A DNA stretch of 64,000 nt from positions 1 through 64,000 of the forward strand of contig CAAEHI010000048.1 in assembly GCA_900755685.1 (NCBI GenBank). The letters are read 5' to 3'. Shown in pieces: positions 51,321 through 60,446 of this stretch; positions within the stretch are counted from its first letter, which is position 1, and each line of letters starts with the position of its first letter. A model generated the notes under the pieces. The model searched no databases and was not told where the DNA came from. It worked only from the letters and a program-made list of their open reading frames with translations. This stretch comes from an uncultured Collinsella sp. (GTDB lineage Bacteria; Actinomycetota; Coriobacteriia; Coriobacteriales; Coriobacteriaceae). The position numbers were made by a program, and so were the translations under genes.

Positions 51321-52107
51321 GCTCTCGCACGTCAAGAAGACCTTTAACAAGGGCACCGTCACCGAGAAGCGCGCGCTCACCGGCGTCGACCTCACCCTGA
51401 ATGACGGCGACTTTGTAACCGTGATCGGCGGCAACGGCGCCGGCAAGTCTACGCTGCTCAACATGATCGCCGGCGTGTACCCGCTCGATTCGGGCGTTAT
51501 TGAGCTCGACGGCACCGACATCTCGCGCCTGAGCGAGTCGCAGCGCGCCAAGTACCTGGGCCGCGTGTTTCAGGACCCCATGCGCGGTACCGCTGCCGAC
51601 ATGCAGATCGCCGAGAACCTGGCCCTCGCCAAGCGTCGCGGCCAGCGTCGCGGCCTTTCGTGGGGCGTCACCAAGGCCGAGAAAGATGAGTACGTCGAGC
51701 TGCTCAAGCGCCTGGACCTTGGTCTGGACACGCGTCTCAACGCTAAGGTCGGCCTGCTCTCGGGTGGCCAGCGCCAGGCACTCACCCTGCTGATGGCCAC
51801 GCTCACCAGGCCGCGCCTGCTGCTGCTCGACGAGCACACCGCGGCCCTCGACCCCAAGACGGCCTCTAAGGTGCTTAACCTGACCGAGGAGATCGTCGAC
51901 GAGAACCACCTGACCACGCTCATGGTCACGCACAACATGAACGACGCCATCCGTCTGGGCAACCGTCTGATCATGATGCACGAAGGCCACGTGATCTACG
52001 ACGTGGCGGGCGATGAGAAGAAGTCGCTCACCGTAGCCGACCTGCTGCAGAAGTTCGAGGAGGTCTCGGGAGGCGAGCTCGCCAACGACCGCATGCTGCT
52101 GAGCTAA
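51313..52107 (+). CDS. ABC transporter ATP-binding protein
   Basis: ATPase of the three-gene importer, 264 residues. Walker A GGNGAGKST, Q-loop FQDPMRGTAADM, signature LLSGGQRQALTL, Walker B LLLLDEHTAALD and switch MVTHNM are intact. The start overlaps the permease stop, indicating tight coupling. ATG at 51304 is an alternative start. Confidence 0.94.
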   Translation: MLKLSHVKKTFNKGTVTEKRALTGVDLTLNDGDFVTVIGGNGAGKSTLLNMIAGVYPLDSGVIELDGTDISRLSESQRAKYLGRVFQDPMRGTAADMQIAENLALAKRRGQRRGLSWGVTKAEKDEYVELLKRLDLGLDTRLNAKVGLLSGGQRQALTLLMATLTRPRLLLLDEHTAALDPKTASKVLNLTEEIVDENHLTTLMVTHNMNDAIRLGNRLIMMHEGHVIYDVAGDEKKSLTVADLLQKFEEVSGGELANDRMLLS

Positions 52108-52113
52108 AACCTG

Positions 52114-52158
52114 CAAAAAAGGGACAGGTTTATTTTGGTAGGTTTTATCTGCGCAAAC
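52114..52158 (+). repeat. Dispersed 45 bp element, copy 3
   Basis: Contains GGGACAGGTTTATTTTGG, then TAGGTTTTATCTGCG. It is about 90 percent identical to 23674-23719. It lies directly after the ATPase stop and just before a terminator. Confidence 0.75.
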
Positions 52159-52161
52159 GTC

Positions 52162-52201
52162 AAAACCGCCGCAAAGGGACAGACGCCCTTGCGGCGGTTT
52201 T
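52162..52201 (+). terminator. Terminator after the ABC importer operon
   Basis: AAAACCGCCGCAA and TTGCGGCGGTTTT form a 13 bp stem around AGGGACAGACGCCC. Similar hairpins with related loops occur at 55186 and 57902. Confidence 0.9.
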
Positions 52202-52265
52202 CGCATATTATGTCGATAATCCGATATTTAACCAGACATTCTGGCTAAGGACTAAGGAAGCTGCC

Positions 52266-54290
52266 ATGAAAAGACTCCCCCGCCTTGCGTTGGCCGCCGC
52301 GTTGTTTGCCGGCGCGCTCGCAGGCATCCCAAGCCTCGCTTTCGCTGGGAACCTGCCCGCCGCTATTGACGGCTCTGTGACCGTCATGCACACCAACGAT
52401 ATCCACGGCAGCTACAAGTACAGCTACAACGAAAGCAAGGGCACCGGCACGGTGGGCTTCGACGGACTGGCGGTTCTCTATAGCGCCCAAAGCAGCGCCC
52501 CCGATCTTTTGCTCGATGCGGGCGACACCTTCCACGGGCAGTCCTTTGCCACCATGAGCGAGGGCAAGAGCATCGCCGAGCTCATAGACACCTTCTACGC
52601 CGACGGCTACGACGCGACCACGCCAGGCAACCACGACTGGAGCTACGGCGCGGACAAACTCCGCACCATGACCGGCTACAGCACCACCGGCACGCCCTTC
52701 GCCATGCTCTGCGCGAACGCGAAGTCTACGAGCGGCGTATGGAGCTCGAGCATCACGAAGACGCTCGATCGCATCTGGGAGGATAGCGAGGATCACTCCA
52801 CATTCGACTACAAATTCAAGGTCGGCGTCGTGGGTGCCATGGATGAGTCGCTGGAATCCTCGCTGCGCGCGGACCTGGTCGCGGGTACGTCGTTCTCGAG
52901 TGCCGCGAACGCCATCAATGCCGAGGCAGAGCAGCTGCGCAAGGAGGGCTGCGATGTTGTTGTGTGTATCGCGCACACGCTCGACGCCAAGACCTTTGCC
53001 ACGCGACTCCGTGGCGTCGATGCCCTTATCGCAGGCCACGAGCACATCAACCTTAACGAGAAGGTGACGGGAGCCGACGGCAAGACAATCCACGTTGTCG
53101 AGGCGGGCAGTGCCTTTGCCGAGGTGGGACTGCTTTCCATTCCGTACAAATACGACACCAATGGCACCGAGACGACCGACGATGACACGGTCACGGCCCT
53201 TACAGACGACAGCAACGAGAAGCTTTACACCGCCAAGAACGTCAACGACCTTTTGGCAGACCCCGACAAGGGCTCCGACTACCAAAGCCGCCTTGAAGAC
53301 GTCCGCAACAAGATCAAGCCGCTCGACGAGGCCTTTGAAAACGAATCGAACAAGGTGCTCGGCACATCCACCACCAACTATTTCTACGGCGAGGACGCCG
53401 CAGGCACGCATGGTTGGGAAATGGTGCGCACCGCTGATTTCCGCCCCAGCAACCCGGGCGATACCACCAAGGCCCAGACCATCAGCCACGTGATTTGCGG
53501 CTCCTATCTTGCCCTGACGGGCGCGGACCTCGCTATCGAAAACGCTGGCGGCATCCGCGGCGGCATCGCGGCGGGCAACGTGACCGCTGGCAACCTCATC
53601 GCCATCTCGCCCTACGGCAACACCGTGGAGACCTGGACCATGACCGGCGCGGACTTCCTCGCAGCGCTCGAGCACTCGCTACAAATCAGCGACGATTGCA
53701 ACGACAGCTACGAGCTTCAGCAGGCTTATGTGGCGGCCGGTCACACCGAGCAGGAGGCGCAAGACAAGTACAAGTGGCGCGATGACTCTGGCAGCGTTCT
53801 CTCCTTTGGCGGCATCAACGTGACGATTGATTGGACGCAGCCCGAAGGCAAGCGCATTGTGAGTGCCACACTCACCAAGGATGGCAGCACGCTCGATCCC
53901 ACCAAGACCTATACCGTCGCCACCAACAACTACATCATCACCAACACGACCGACTTCCCCACCTTCGCAAACGCCACCAAGCACACCGAGTGGGGTACCT
54001 GCGAGTCAGCGCTAAGGGCGCTGATCGGGCAGAACAGTTGGGAGAGCAAGATGGCCTCGCTCGCGGGCACCATCAGCTTTGGCTCCGCTGCCGTGGACCC
54101 CACGCCCACACCGGCCCCGACGCCTAAGCCCTCGCCTAAGACGGACACGGCGACCACGAAGGTCATCACCAAGAAGACGACTGGTAAGCTCGCCGCAACG
54201 GGAGACCGCACGCTGGCAGTAGTTGGCGCGTGCCTTATCGGCGGCATCATCGTCATCATGCTCGGCATTATCTGGAAGCGTCGACGCTAA
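52266..54290 (+). CDS. Cell-surface 5'-nucleotidase/metallophosphatase with sortase-like anchor
   Basis: An exported UshA-type phosphatase of 674 residues that would release nucleosides outside the cell. A signal peptide (1-27, ending AFA) is followed by the metallophosphatase domain with MHTNDIHGSY, DAGDTFHGQ, TPGNHDWSYG, IAHTLD and IAGHEHIN. The C-terminal nucleotidase domain has ENAGGIRGGI. A Pro/Thr-rich linker leads to LAATG (about 642-646), a hydrophobic helix and KRRR, a variant of the LPXTG sorting signal. It stands alone between terminators. Confidence 0.92.
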   Translation: MKRLPRLALAAALFAGALAGIPSLAFAGNLPAAIDGSVTVMHTNDIHGSYKYSYNESKGTGTVGFDGLAVLYSAQSSAPDLLLDAGDTFHGQSFATMSEGKSIAELIDTFYADGYDATTPGNHDWSYGADKLRTMTGYSTTGTPFAMLCANAKSTSGVWSSSITKTLDRIWEDSEDHSTFDYKFKVGVVGAMDESLESSLRADLVAGTSFSSAANAINAEAEQLRKEGCDVVVCIAHTLDAKTFATRLRGVDALIAGHEHINLNEKVTGADGKTIHVVEAGSAFAEVGLLSIPYKYDTNGTETTDDDTVTALTDDSNEKLYTAKNVNDLLADPDKGSDYQSRLEDVRNKIKPLDEAFENESNKVLGTSTTNYFYGEDAAGTHGWEMVRTADFRPSNPGDTTKAQTISHVICGSYLALTGADLAIENAGGIRGGIAAGNVTAGNLIAISPYGNTVETWTMTGADFLAALEHSLQISDDCNDSYELQQAYVAAGHTEQEAQDKYKWRDDSGSVLSFGGINVTIDWTQPEGKRIVSATLTKDGSTLDPTKTYTVATNNYIITNTTDFPTFANATKHTEWGTCESALRALIGQNSWESKMASLAGTISFGSAAVDPTPTPAPTPKPSPKTDTATTKVITKKTTGKLAATGDRTLAVVGACLIGGIIVIMLGIIWKRRR

Positions 54291-54340
54291 GCTACACCGC
54301 CGGGCCTTGCAGCCCCGCCGCGTAAACCTTATATCGAGCA

Positions 54341-54377
54341 CAGAAGCCCGTCCGAATTTGATCGGACGGGCTTCTTG
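54341..54377 (+). terminator. Terminator after the nucleotidase gene
   Basis: GAAGCCCGTCCGA and TCGGACGGGCTTC form a 13 bp perfect stem followed by TT. Confidence 0.85.
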
Positions 54378-54419
54378 GTGGGTATCATGGTTGGACGATC
54401 ATTAGGAGGTTTTCCCTAC

Positions 54420-55187
54420 ATGGAATTGTTTGAGCCGATTCTTCATTTCTTTGAGCAACGGTGGGTCCACAACATCATCTGGGCCGTCATCTTGGCGATA
54501 GGCACCGCCGTCGCCGCCAAGGTCGTATCCAAGACCCTGAACCATCTGCTTAACCGAGACGATAACCCGCTTCCGGCATCAAGTATCTTCATCAACATCG
54601 CGCGCGCCGTCATCTGGATGATTGGCGGCAGCTTTATCCTCGACAACTGCTTTGGCATTAACGCAAACGCGCTCGTCGCCGCTCTTGGCGTCGGCGGCAT
54701 CGCCATCTCGCTCGGCTTTCAGGACACGCTGTCAAACCTTATCGGCGGCATGCAAGTGACCTTTATGGGCATCATCAAACCCGGCGACAATATCGAGGTC
54801 GGCGGCGTATCCGGCGTGGTCCAAGACATCACTTGGCGTCATACAACGATTGAGGATGCCTGTGGACAGACCATCATTGTGCCCAACTCCAATATCTCCA
54901 AGAACACGCTCGTGCATTTGATGCCCTTTGGACGCGTGGCCGTGCCCGTTGCCGTAAAGGACACGTCTAAGTGGGCTTCCCTTGACGTGCTGGCAGACGA
55001 GCTCACGAGCGCAACCAAAACGGCCGTCTCGCCCATCTCGGGCTTTGACAAAGAGCCCTACGTGCTCTTTAGCGAAATCGGCGACTTTGGCATCAAAGGA
55101 AAGATCATCTTTATCGTCAGCGACGACAGCACCACTTTCACCGCTGCCGACGCCTGCATCCGCGCCATCGCCCCCATCATCGCCTAA
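54420..55187 (+). CDS. mscS: Small-conductance mechanosensitive channel (MscS family)
   Basis: A membrane-tension-gated channel of 255 residues that protects against osmotic downshock. Two N-terminal helices precede the pore helix ALVAALGVGGIAISLGFQDT, glycine/alanine-rich as in MscS. The cytoplasmic beta domain (GDNIEVGGVSGVVQDITWRH, IIVPNSNISKNTL) follows. AGGAGG lies 10 nt before the ATG. A longer start at 54375 would lie in the terminator. Confidence 0.93.
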   Translation: MELFEPILHFFEQRWVHNIIWAVILAIGTAVAAKVVSKTLNHLLNRDDNPLPASSIFINIARAVIWMIGGSFILDNCFGINANALVAALGVGGIAISLGFQDTLSNLIGGMQVTFMGIIKPGDNIEVGGVSGVVQDITWRHTTIEDACGQTIIVPNSNISKNTLVHLMPFGRVAVPVAVKDTSKWASLDVLADELTSATKTAVSPISGFDKEPYVLFSEIGDFGIKGKIIFIVSDDSTTFTAADACIRAIAPIIA

Positions 55188-55225
55188 ACCACCGCAAAGG
55201 GGTCAGGCATCTTTGTAGTGGTTTT
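55186..55225 (+). terminator. Terminator after mscS
   Basis: AAACCACCGCAAAG and CTTTGTAGTGGTTTT pair with small mismatches around GGGTCAGGCAT. The last two bases of the mscS stop codon form its first bases. Confidence 0.85.
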
Positions 55226-55252
55226 CATTCGTGGTACCATGGTTCATATAGT
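55224..55252 (+). promoter_or_regulatory. Candidate promoter of the ParB-like/BMP gene
   Basis: -35 TTCATT (55224-55229), 17 nt, -10 TATAGT (55247-55252), 28 nt before the ATG. The -35 overlaps the tail of the mscS terminator. Confidence 0.4.
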
Positions 55253-55279
55253 TGTTTAAACGACTAAGGGAGCAACATT

Positions 55280-57196
55280 ATGGAAGAGGCCTATCGTCAA
55301 GCACGCAAGCGCGGCGAGCAAGGACGTCGACGCGCCATTAGCCAAAGCGAGCATCCATACCTTACGGACCTCGATAGCTTGGTTGCTCAGCTCCCCTTAG
55401 GTCAGCGAGAGAATGTCGGCCTGCGGGATATTCCGCTCGAAATGGTCGTCGGCACGGTCACCAAGGGCCGTCAGTCCGCCTTTTCGTGTAACTTTATGCC
55501 CCTGCTTCCGTTTAGCACCGAGTTCGCCCGCAAGTGGTCCAACCTCTACGACATCCAGGTGACCGAGGGCTATCGCGACCCCGTCATCGTCACCGAGTTC
55601 ATGCATCGGTTCTATGTCCAAGAAGGCAACAAACGCGTCAGTGTCCTCAAATTCCTAGACGCCCCGACGGTTTCGGCCAAGGTCACCCGTCTCTACCCCG
55701 GCACATGGGATTCCGTCGAAAGCCGCCTGTACGGCGAGTTCTGCGCGTTTTGGCGCGTCTGCCCCCTATACGAGATCGAGTTCTCGCGTGAGGGAAGCTA
55801 CGAAACGCTCGCGAAGATGCTCGGTCAGAACCTTATCGAAAAATGGCCGCAGAAAAAGGTCGACTACCTGCGCCACACTTTCCTGCTCTTTAAGCGTGCC
55901 TACCTTCGCGCAGGCGGCGATCACCTGGACATTACGCCCGCCGACGCCATGCTCGTCTACCTCAATGTGTACAACCAGGACCGCCTGCTGGATACGCCAA
56001 CGGATATCGTCGTAAACCGCCTGTGCAAGATCTGGCGCGAGCTGGTCATTGCCGGCAAAAATGACGAGGACAAGGTCGATCTTGTCGAAGCACCGAGCGT
56101 CGACGAGGAGGAGACGCCCGCCAAGTCCACCTCTGGCGTGCTCAACTTCTTTATGGGCAAGACCGTCTACTCGACGGCCAACCCCCTGCGCATCGCCTTT
56201 ATCCATGAGTTCCCCTGTGCGACGTCGAGCTGGGACAGCCTGCACGACCAAGGGCGTCAGTATCTCGATGAGCACTTTGGCGGTATCGTGCGCACCGAGG
56301 CGTTCGAGGACTGTCACGATCCGGATGTGTTCTACGCCGCCGTGGAAACGGCTGTCAAACATGGAGCAAACGTCATCTTCTCGACCTCGCACCGCCTGAT
56401 GGAATACACGCTCAGGGCTGCCGTTGAGTATCCCCGGGTTCGGTTCCTCAACTGCTCTATCGGCCTTCCCCATCAAAGCGTCCGTTCGTACTTTGGCAAG
56501 ATGTACGAGGCCAAGTTTCTGCTGGGCGCCCTTGCGGCCAGCATGGCGGACAACCACCGCATCGGTTACCACGCGTCGGTCTTCGCCTCGGGCGCACTCA
56601 GCGAGATCAACGCCTTTGCGATTGGCGCCTCGCTGCTCGACCCGCGCGCGCAGGTCATCCTCACCTGGGGCGATGTTCCCGCCGGTGGTCTTGCCGAAGC
56701 CATGTGCCGCGAAGGCGTAAGCGTCATGACCGGCGCTGACATGTCAAAGTCGCTCGAAGACCCAACGGCCTACGGGCTTCACCGCTTGGTCGACGGCAAA
56801 GTCACCGGCATCGCCATGCCCGTATGGAACTGGGGCCGTTACTACGAGCTCATCGTTCGCAGCCTTCTTCACGGCACGTGGGACGAGACCAGCGACGACA
56901 ACCAAGTGCGCGCTGTCAACTACTGGTATGGCATGAGCTCCGGCGTTATCGACATCCGTTACGCTCCGGGCCTACCCTACCAAACGCGCAAACTCGTGCA
57001 GTTGCTCCGCAACGGCATTGTTGTGGGATCCATCAACCCCTTTGGCGGCGAGCTCCACAGCCAGAACGGCGTGGTACAGATTGAAGGCTTCCCTCCGCTG
57101 CCGAGCACGCAGATTGTCGAGATGAATTGGCTGGCGGACAACGTGGTAGGCACCATTCCGCAGCTCGACGATGAGCCGAAAGTCCCTGCCCTATGA
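55280..57196 (+). CDS. Fusion of a ParB-like domain and a BMP-type ligand-binding domain
   Basis: 638 residues with no signal peptide or membrane helix, so cytoplasmic. The N-terminal half (about 30-260) contains YRDPVIVTEFMHRFYVQEGN followed by KR, resembling the ParB/sulfiredoxin-fold motif (G-N/E-x-R). From about 300, NPLRIAFIHEF, EYPRVRFLNCSIG and MYEAKFLLGALAASM match BMP/PnrA/Med proteins, which normally bind purine nucleosides outside the cell. The combination suggests an intracellular nucleoside or nucleotide sensor, which is inference. It overlaps the phosphoesterase gene by 4 nt. Confidence 0.8.
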   Translation: MEEAYRQARKRGEQGRRRAISQSEHPYLTDLDSLVAQLPLGQRENVGLRDIPLEMVVGTVTKGRQSAFSCNFMPLLPFSTEFARKWSNLYDIQVTEGYRDPVIVTEFMHRFYVQEGNKRVSVLKFLDAPTVSAKVTRLYPGTWDSVESRLYGEFCAFWRVCPLYEIEFSREGSYETLAKMLGQNLIEKWPQKKVDYLRHTFLLFKRAYLRAGGDHLDITPADAMLVYLNVYNQDRLLDTPTDIVVNRLCKIWRELVIAGKNDEDKVDLVEAPSVDEEETPAKSTSGVLNFFMGKTVYSTANPLRIAFIHEFPCATSSWDSLHDQGRQYLDEHFGGIVRTEAFEDCHDPDVFYAAVETAVKHGANVIFSTSHRLMEYTLRAAVEYPRVRFLNCSIGLPHQSVRSYFGKMYEAKFLLGALAASMADNHRIGYHASVFASGALSEINAFAIGASLLDPRAQVILTWGDVPAGGLAEAMCREGVSVMTGADMSKSLEDPTAYGLHRLVDGKVTGIAMPVWNWGRYYELIVRSLLHGTWDETSDDNQVRAVNYWYGMSSGVIDIRYAPGLPYQTRKLVQLLRNGIVVGSINPFGGELHSQNGVVQIEGFPPLPSTQIVEMNWLADNVVGTIPQLDDEPKVPAL

Positions 57197-57903
57197 AAAT
57201 CCTTGCCATAGCCGATACCGAAGAACGATGCCTTTGGGAGTGCTTTCGCAAGGAACGCTTTGAGGGAGTCGACCTGATTTTGTCCGCCGGCGATCTGGAC
57301 CCGGACTATCTTGAGTTTTTGGTTACGGTCATCAACAAACCGCTCATCTACGTGCGCGGCAATCACGATGACCGCTACGCACGTCATGCACCGGGTGGAT
57401 GTATCTGCGTAGAGGACAGCGTGTACACGTACCGAGGGATTCGCATTGCGGGCCTTGGCGGGTCCATGCGTTATCGCGACGGCGCCAACATGTACACCGA
57501 ACGCGAGATGTCCAAGCGCATGCGTAAGCTGTCGCGTAGGGTTAGGATGGTCGGCGGGTGCGACATTCTGCTTACCCATGCACCCGCCGCCGGTATGGGT
57601 GATCTGGACGATCTGCCGCATCGAGGATTCGAGTGCTTTAACACAGCACTCGAATCCTGGAATCCCGACTACATGGTGCACGGGCATGTGCACCAAAGCT
57701 ACGGTTGCGATTTTCAGCGCGAACGGCAGCATGCGTGTGGAACGACGATCATCAACGCCTGCGGCTATACGCAGTTTGAGCTCGACCAGACGCGCTACCC
57801 CATCCGCGGCTGGCAGGCAGCCTGGCTCAATTCGCAAACCATGCGCCGCGAGCTCAAACGCCACGATGCCATCGAGTCCTCAACCGCCAGAACACCCTGG
57901 TAA
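57193..57903 (+). CDS. Calcineurin-like metallophosphoesterase
   Basis: 236 residues with the metallophosphoesterase motifs in order: ILAIADTEERCLWE (a diverged first D-x-H, reading D-T-E), SAGDLDPDYL, VRGNHDDRYA, LLTHAPAAG and VHGHVHQSYG. The missing first histidine may change metal binding. The start overlaps the preceding gene's stop (ATGA), so the two proteins probably work together, possibly with the first sensing and this one hydrolysing a nucleotide-like compound. Confidence 0.87.
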   Translation: MKILAIADTEERCLWECFRKERFEGVDLILSAGDLDPDYLEFLVTVINKPLIYVRGNHDDRYARHAPGGCICVEDSVYTYRGIRIAGLGGSMRYRDGANMYTEREMSKRMRKLSRRVRMVGGCDILLTHAPAAGMGDLDDLPHRGFECFNTALESWNPDYMVHGHVHQSYGCDFQRERQHACGTTIINACGYTQFELDQTRYPIRGWQAAWLNSQTMRRELKRHDAIESSTARTPW

Positions 57904-57941
57904 CCACCTCAAAGAGGACACTGTCCCCTTTGAGGTGGTTT
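57902..57941 (+). terminator. Terminator after the phosphoesterase gene
   Basis: AACCACCTCAAAG and CTTTGAGGTGGTT form a 13 bp perfect stem with a loop containing GGACACTGTCCC. Confidence 0.88.
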
Positions 57942-57958
57942 GGGCGCGGTAGCAAGAA

Positions 57959-57994
57959 ACCCGGTCCTGCACAAGGCAGAACCGGGTTTCTTTA
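57959..57994 (-). terminator. Terminator after rplA
   Basis: AAACCCGGTCCTGC and GCAGAACCGGGTTT form a long stem with T-rich flanks on either strand. It ends the rpmG-secE-nusG-rplK-rplA unit, whose last gene converges on the phosphoesterase gene. Confidence 0.8.
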
Positions 57995-58028
57995 GCAATG
58001 CTTGCTTTGCTCAGGCAGTAACTAGCAG

Positions 58029-58736
58029 TTACTCAGCCAGGAAGTCACGCTGGACAGCGGGATCGACCTTGACGCCAGGGCCCATGGTGGAAGACACGGA
58101 GATGGACTTGACGTACTTGCCCTTAGCAGAAGAGGGCTTGACGCGCAGGATCTCGGTGTACAGGGCAGCGTAGTTCTCGACGAGCTGCTGCTCAGAGAAG
58201 GACTTCTTGCCCAGGGGCACGTGGCAGATGCCGTAGCGGTCGGCGCGGTACTCAACGCGGCCAGCCTTGAGCTCGGAGACCATCTTGGCGACGTCCATGG
58301 TCACGGTGCCGAGCTTGGGGTTCGGCATGAGGCCACGGGGACCAAGAATCTTACCGATGCGGCCAACCTTGGCCATCATGTTCGGCGTAGCGATAGCTGC
58401 GTCGAAGTTGATCTCGCCCTTCTGGATCTGAGCGACGAGCTCGTCGGAACCGATGATGTCGGCGCCGGCAGCCTCAGCCTCGCGGGCCTTCTCGCCCTCG
58501 GCGAAGACGGCAACACGAACGGTCTTGCCGGTGCCGTGGGGCAGGGAGATGGAACCACGGATGTTCTGGTCAGCCTTACGAGTATCGATGCCCAGACGGA
58601 AGTGGGCCTCGACGGTCTCGTCGAACTTGGCGGTGTCGAGCTCCTTGAGGAGCTTGGCAGCCTGAAGGGGGGTGTAGAGCGTGGCGCGGTCGATCTTCTC
58701 GGCAGCGGCGTTATAGCTCTTACCATGCTTAGCCAT
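58029..58736 (-). CDS. rplA: Large ribosomal subunit protein L1
   Basis: L1 forms the mobile stalk near the ribosomal E site. ATG at 58736 has GGAGG 8 nt upstream and gives 235 residues beginning [20 protein letters not shown]. The conserved [20 protein letters not shown] and [19 protein letters not shown] segments are present. The 117 nt gap to rplK carries two hairpins (GTGTG/CACAC type and ACGGGTGC/GCGCCCGT), possibly regulatory. Confidence 0.98.
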   Translation of the reverse strand: MAKHGKSYNAAAEKIDRATLYTPLQAAKLLKELDTAKFDETVEAHFRLGIDTRKADQNIRGSISLPHGTGKTVRVAVFAEGEKAREAEAAGADIIGSDELVAQIQKGEINFDAAIATPNMMAKVGRIGKILGPRGLMPNPKLGTVTMDVAKMVSELKAGRVEYRADRYGICHVPLGKKSFSEQQLVENYAALYTEILRVKPSSAKGKYVKSISVSSTMGPGVKVDPAVQRDFLAE

Positions 58737-58853
58737 GTGCATTACCTCCTGTGGTTAAACGGGCGTGAGCCCTCCCACATCGTATCGTGTGCCCTATTGC
58801 ACACATATAACGGGCGCCCCGGTCGGAGCACCCGTCATTACCTAAAGAAATCG

Positions 58854-59282
58854 CTACTCAGCGATGGTGACGCCCATGGAACGGGCGGTACCGGCGATGA
58901 TCTTCTTGGCGGCGTCAATGTCGTTGGCATTGAGGTCCGGCATCTTGATCTCGGCGATCTTGGTGAGCTGCTCCTGGGAGAGCTGGCCAACCTTGTCGGC
59001 CTGGGGCTTAGCGGAACCAGACTTGAGGTTCAGCTCCTTCTTGATGAGGTGAGCCGCCGGCGGGGTCTTGGTGATGAAGGAGAAAGACTTATCCTCGTAG
59101 ACAGAGATCTCAACGGGGATGATGTCGCCCTTCTTGTCCTGCGTCTCGGCGTTAAAGGCCTGGCAGAACTGCATGATGTTCACGCCAGCAGCGCCCAGGG
59201 CGGGGCCGACGGGAGGAGCGGGGTTAGCTGCACCAGCAGGAATCTGGAGCTTAATGACGTTGGCAACCTTCTTCTCAGCCAT
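58854..59282 (-). CDS. rplK: Large ribosomal subunit protein L11
   Basis: L11 sits at the GTPase-associated centre and is needed for RelA activation in stringent response where that system exists. ATG at 59282 gives 142 residues beginning [20 protein letters not shown], followed by the [20 protein letters not shown] signature. AAAGGA lies 7 nt upstream. It lies between nusG and rplA. Confidence 0.98.
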   Translation of the reverse strand: MAEKKVANVIKLQIPAGAANPAPPVGPALGAAGVNIMQFCQAFNAETQDKKGDIIPVEISVYEDKSFSFITKTPPAAHLIKKELNLKSGSAKPQADKVGQLSQEQLTKIAEIKMPDLNANDIDAAKKIIAGTARSMGVTIAE

Positions 59283-59402
59283 GGTCATTCCTTTCGAATC
59301 ACGAGTGTGAAGTACTTGCTATATCGTAAGCACGCACGTGTTAGAAGCACTCCTGAGATGAGCAGTCACAGAAGAAGCACGCTCGCGCGAACGGACGAAA
59401 AC

Positions 59403-59939
59403 TTAAGCGATGACAGCGACCTGGTTAAAGTCGAGCTCGACCGGCGTCTCGCGGCCAAAGATCATCAGCGTGACCTTGAGCTTGCCAGCCTCGGTGTTAA
59501 CCTCGGAGACCTTGCCATCAAAGTCGGTAAGCGGGCCATCGGTGACGCGGACGGACGTGCCGACCTGAATATCAACCGAGGTGCGCTTGGGCGAATCGCC
59601 CTTACCGGGACGACGAGTCATCTTATTGTACTCATCGCGGGAAAGCGGTGCGGGCTTACCGTTGCCGCCCAGGAAACCGGTGACGCCGGGCGTGTTGCGA
59701 ACACACGTCCAAGCATCGTCATCCATCTCCATGCGGACCAAGACATAACCCGGGAAGATCTTGGAATCCTTGGTCTCGCGCTTGCCACCCTCTTTGATCT
59801 CGGTGACGCGCTCCATAGGAATCTCGATATCAAAGATACGGTCCTGCATGCCCATGGTCTCGATACGATGCTCGAGATCGGACTTTACGCGGTTCTCGTA
59901 TCCGGAGTAAGTGTGAACGACGTACCAACGCTTAGACAT
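59403..59939 (-). CDS. nusG: Transcription termination/antitermination protein NusG
   Basis: NusG binds RNA polymerase and modulates elongation and Rho action. The 178 residues begin MSKRWYVVHTYSGYENRVKS (NGN domain) and end with a KOW domain (VRVTDGPLTDFDGKVSEVN, LKVTLMIFGRETPVELDFNQ). It follows secE by 3 nt, the standard order. Confidence 0.97.
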   Translation of the reverse strand: MSKRWYVVHTYSGYENRVKSDLEHRIETMGMQDRIFDIEIPMERVTEIKEGGKRETKDSKIFPGYVLVRMEMDDDAWTCVRNTPGVTGFLGGNGKPAPLSRDEYNKMTRRPGKGDSPKRTSVDIQVGTSVRVTDGPLTDFDGKVSEVNTEAGKLKVTLMIFGRETPVELDFNQVAVIA

Positions 59940-59942
59940 GGT

Positions 59943-60281
59943 TTAGCCCCTCAATCCAGAGAACAGAGCAAGAGCCTCGCCAAAGCCAGCATCGAGCAGA
60001 GCGATGACGACGCCGACGACGATCAGAGAAGCGCAAACGACAACCGAGTAGTTCACGAGCTCCTTCTTATCGGGCCACGTGACACGCTTCATCTCGGACT
60101 TGACCGAAGCGAAATACTTCTTGGTGCGGGCGAAGAAACCAGGCTTCTCGTTCTTCTTGGACTTCGCAGCCTTCTCGTTCTTCTTGGCAACGGCCTTCTT
60201 GGCCTCAACCTTGGAGTTGGCGGCAGCTTTGTTGGCAGGTGCCGGCTGCTGAGCCTTCTTCTTGTTCTTCTTGTTGGCCAT
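59943..60281 (-). CDS. secE: Preprotein translocase subunit SecE
   Basis: Membrane subunit of the SecYEG channel. The first 60 or so of 112 residues are a lysine/alanine-rich cytoplasmic stretch. The conserved FFARTKKYFASVKSEMKRVT, then WPDKKELVNYSVVV, leads into one membrane helix near the C-terminus. Many actinobacterial SecE proteins have such N-terminal extensions. Confidence 0.95.
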   Translation of the reverse strand: MANKKNKKKAQQPAPANKAAANSKVEAKKAVAKKNEKAAKSKKNEKPGFFARTKKYFASVKSEMKRVTWPDKKELVNYSVVVCASLIVVGVVIALLDAGFGEALALFSGLRG

Positions 60282-60357
60282 TTGGGTTACCTCCGCGCAA
60301 TGCGCTTATACAAGAGTAAACCGTAAGCCCCCAAGTGGGAGCTTACGGAATAATGAC

Positions 60358-60433
60358 TGGCACGCCAGGAAGGACTCGAACCCTCAACACTCGGTTTTGG
60401 AGACCGATGCTCTACCAATTGAACTACTGGCGT
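60358..60433 (-). tRNA. trnW: tRNA-Trp (anticodon CCA)
   Basis: A complete cloverleaf on the minus strand: acceptor ACGCCAG/CTGGCGT, anticodon loop TCTCCAAAA with CCA, T-arm GGGTTCGAGTCC, and a 3' CCA encoded in the DNA. It lies between rpmG and secE, as in many bacteria. Confidence 0.96.
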
Positions 60434-60446
60434 ATGTGACTAGAGA

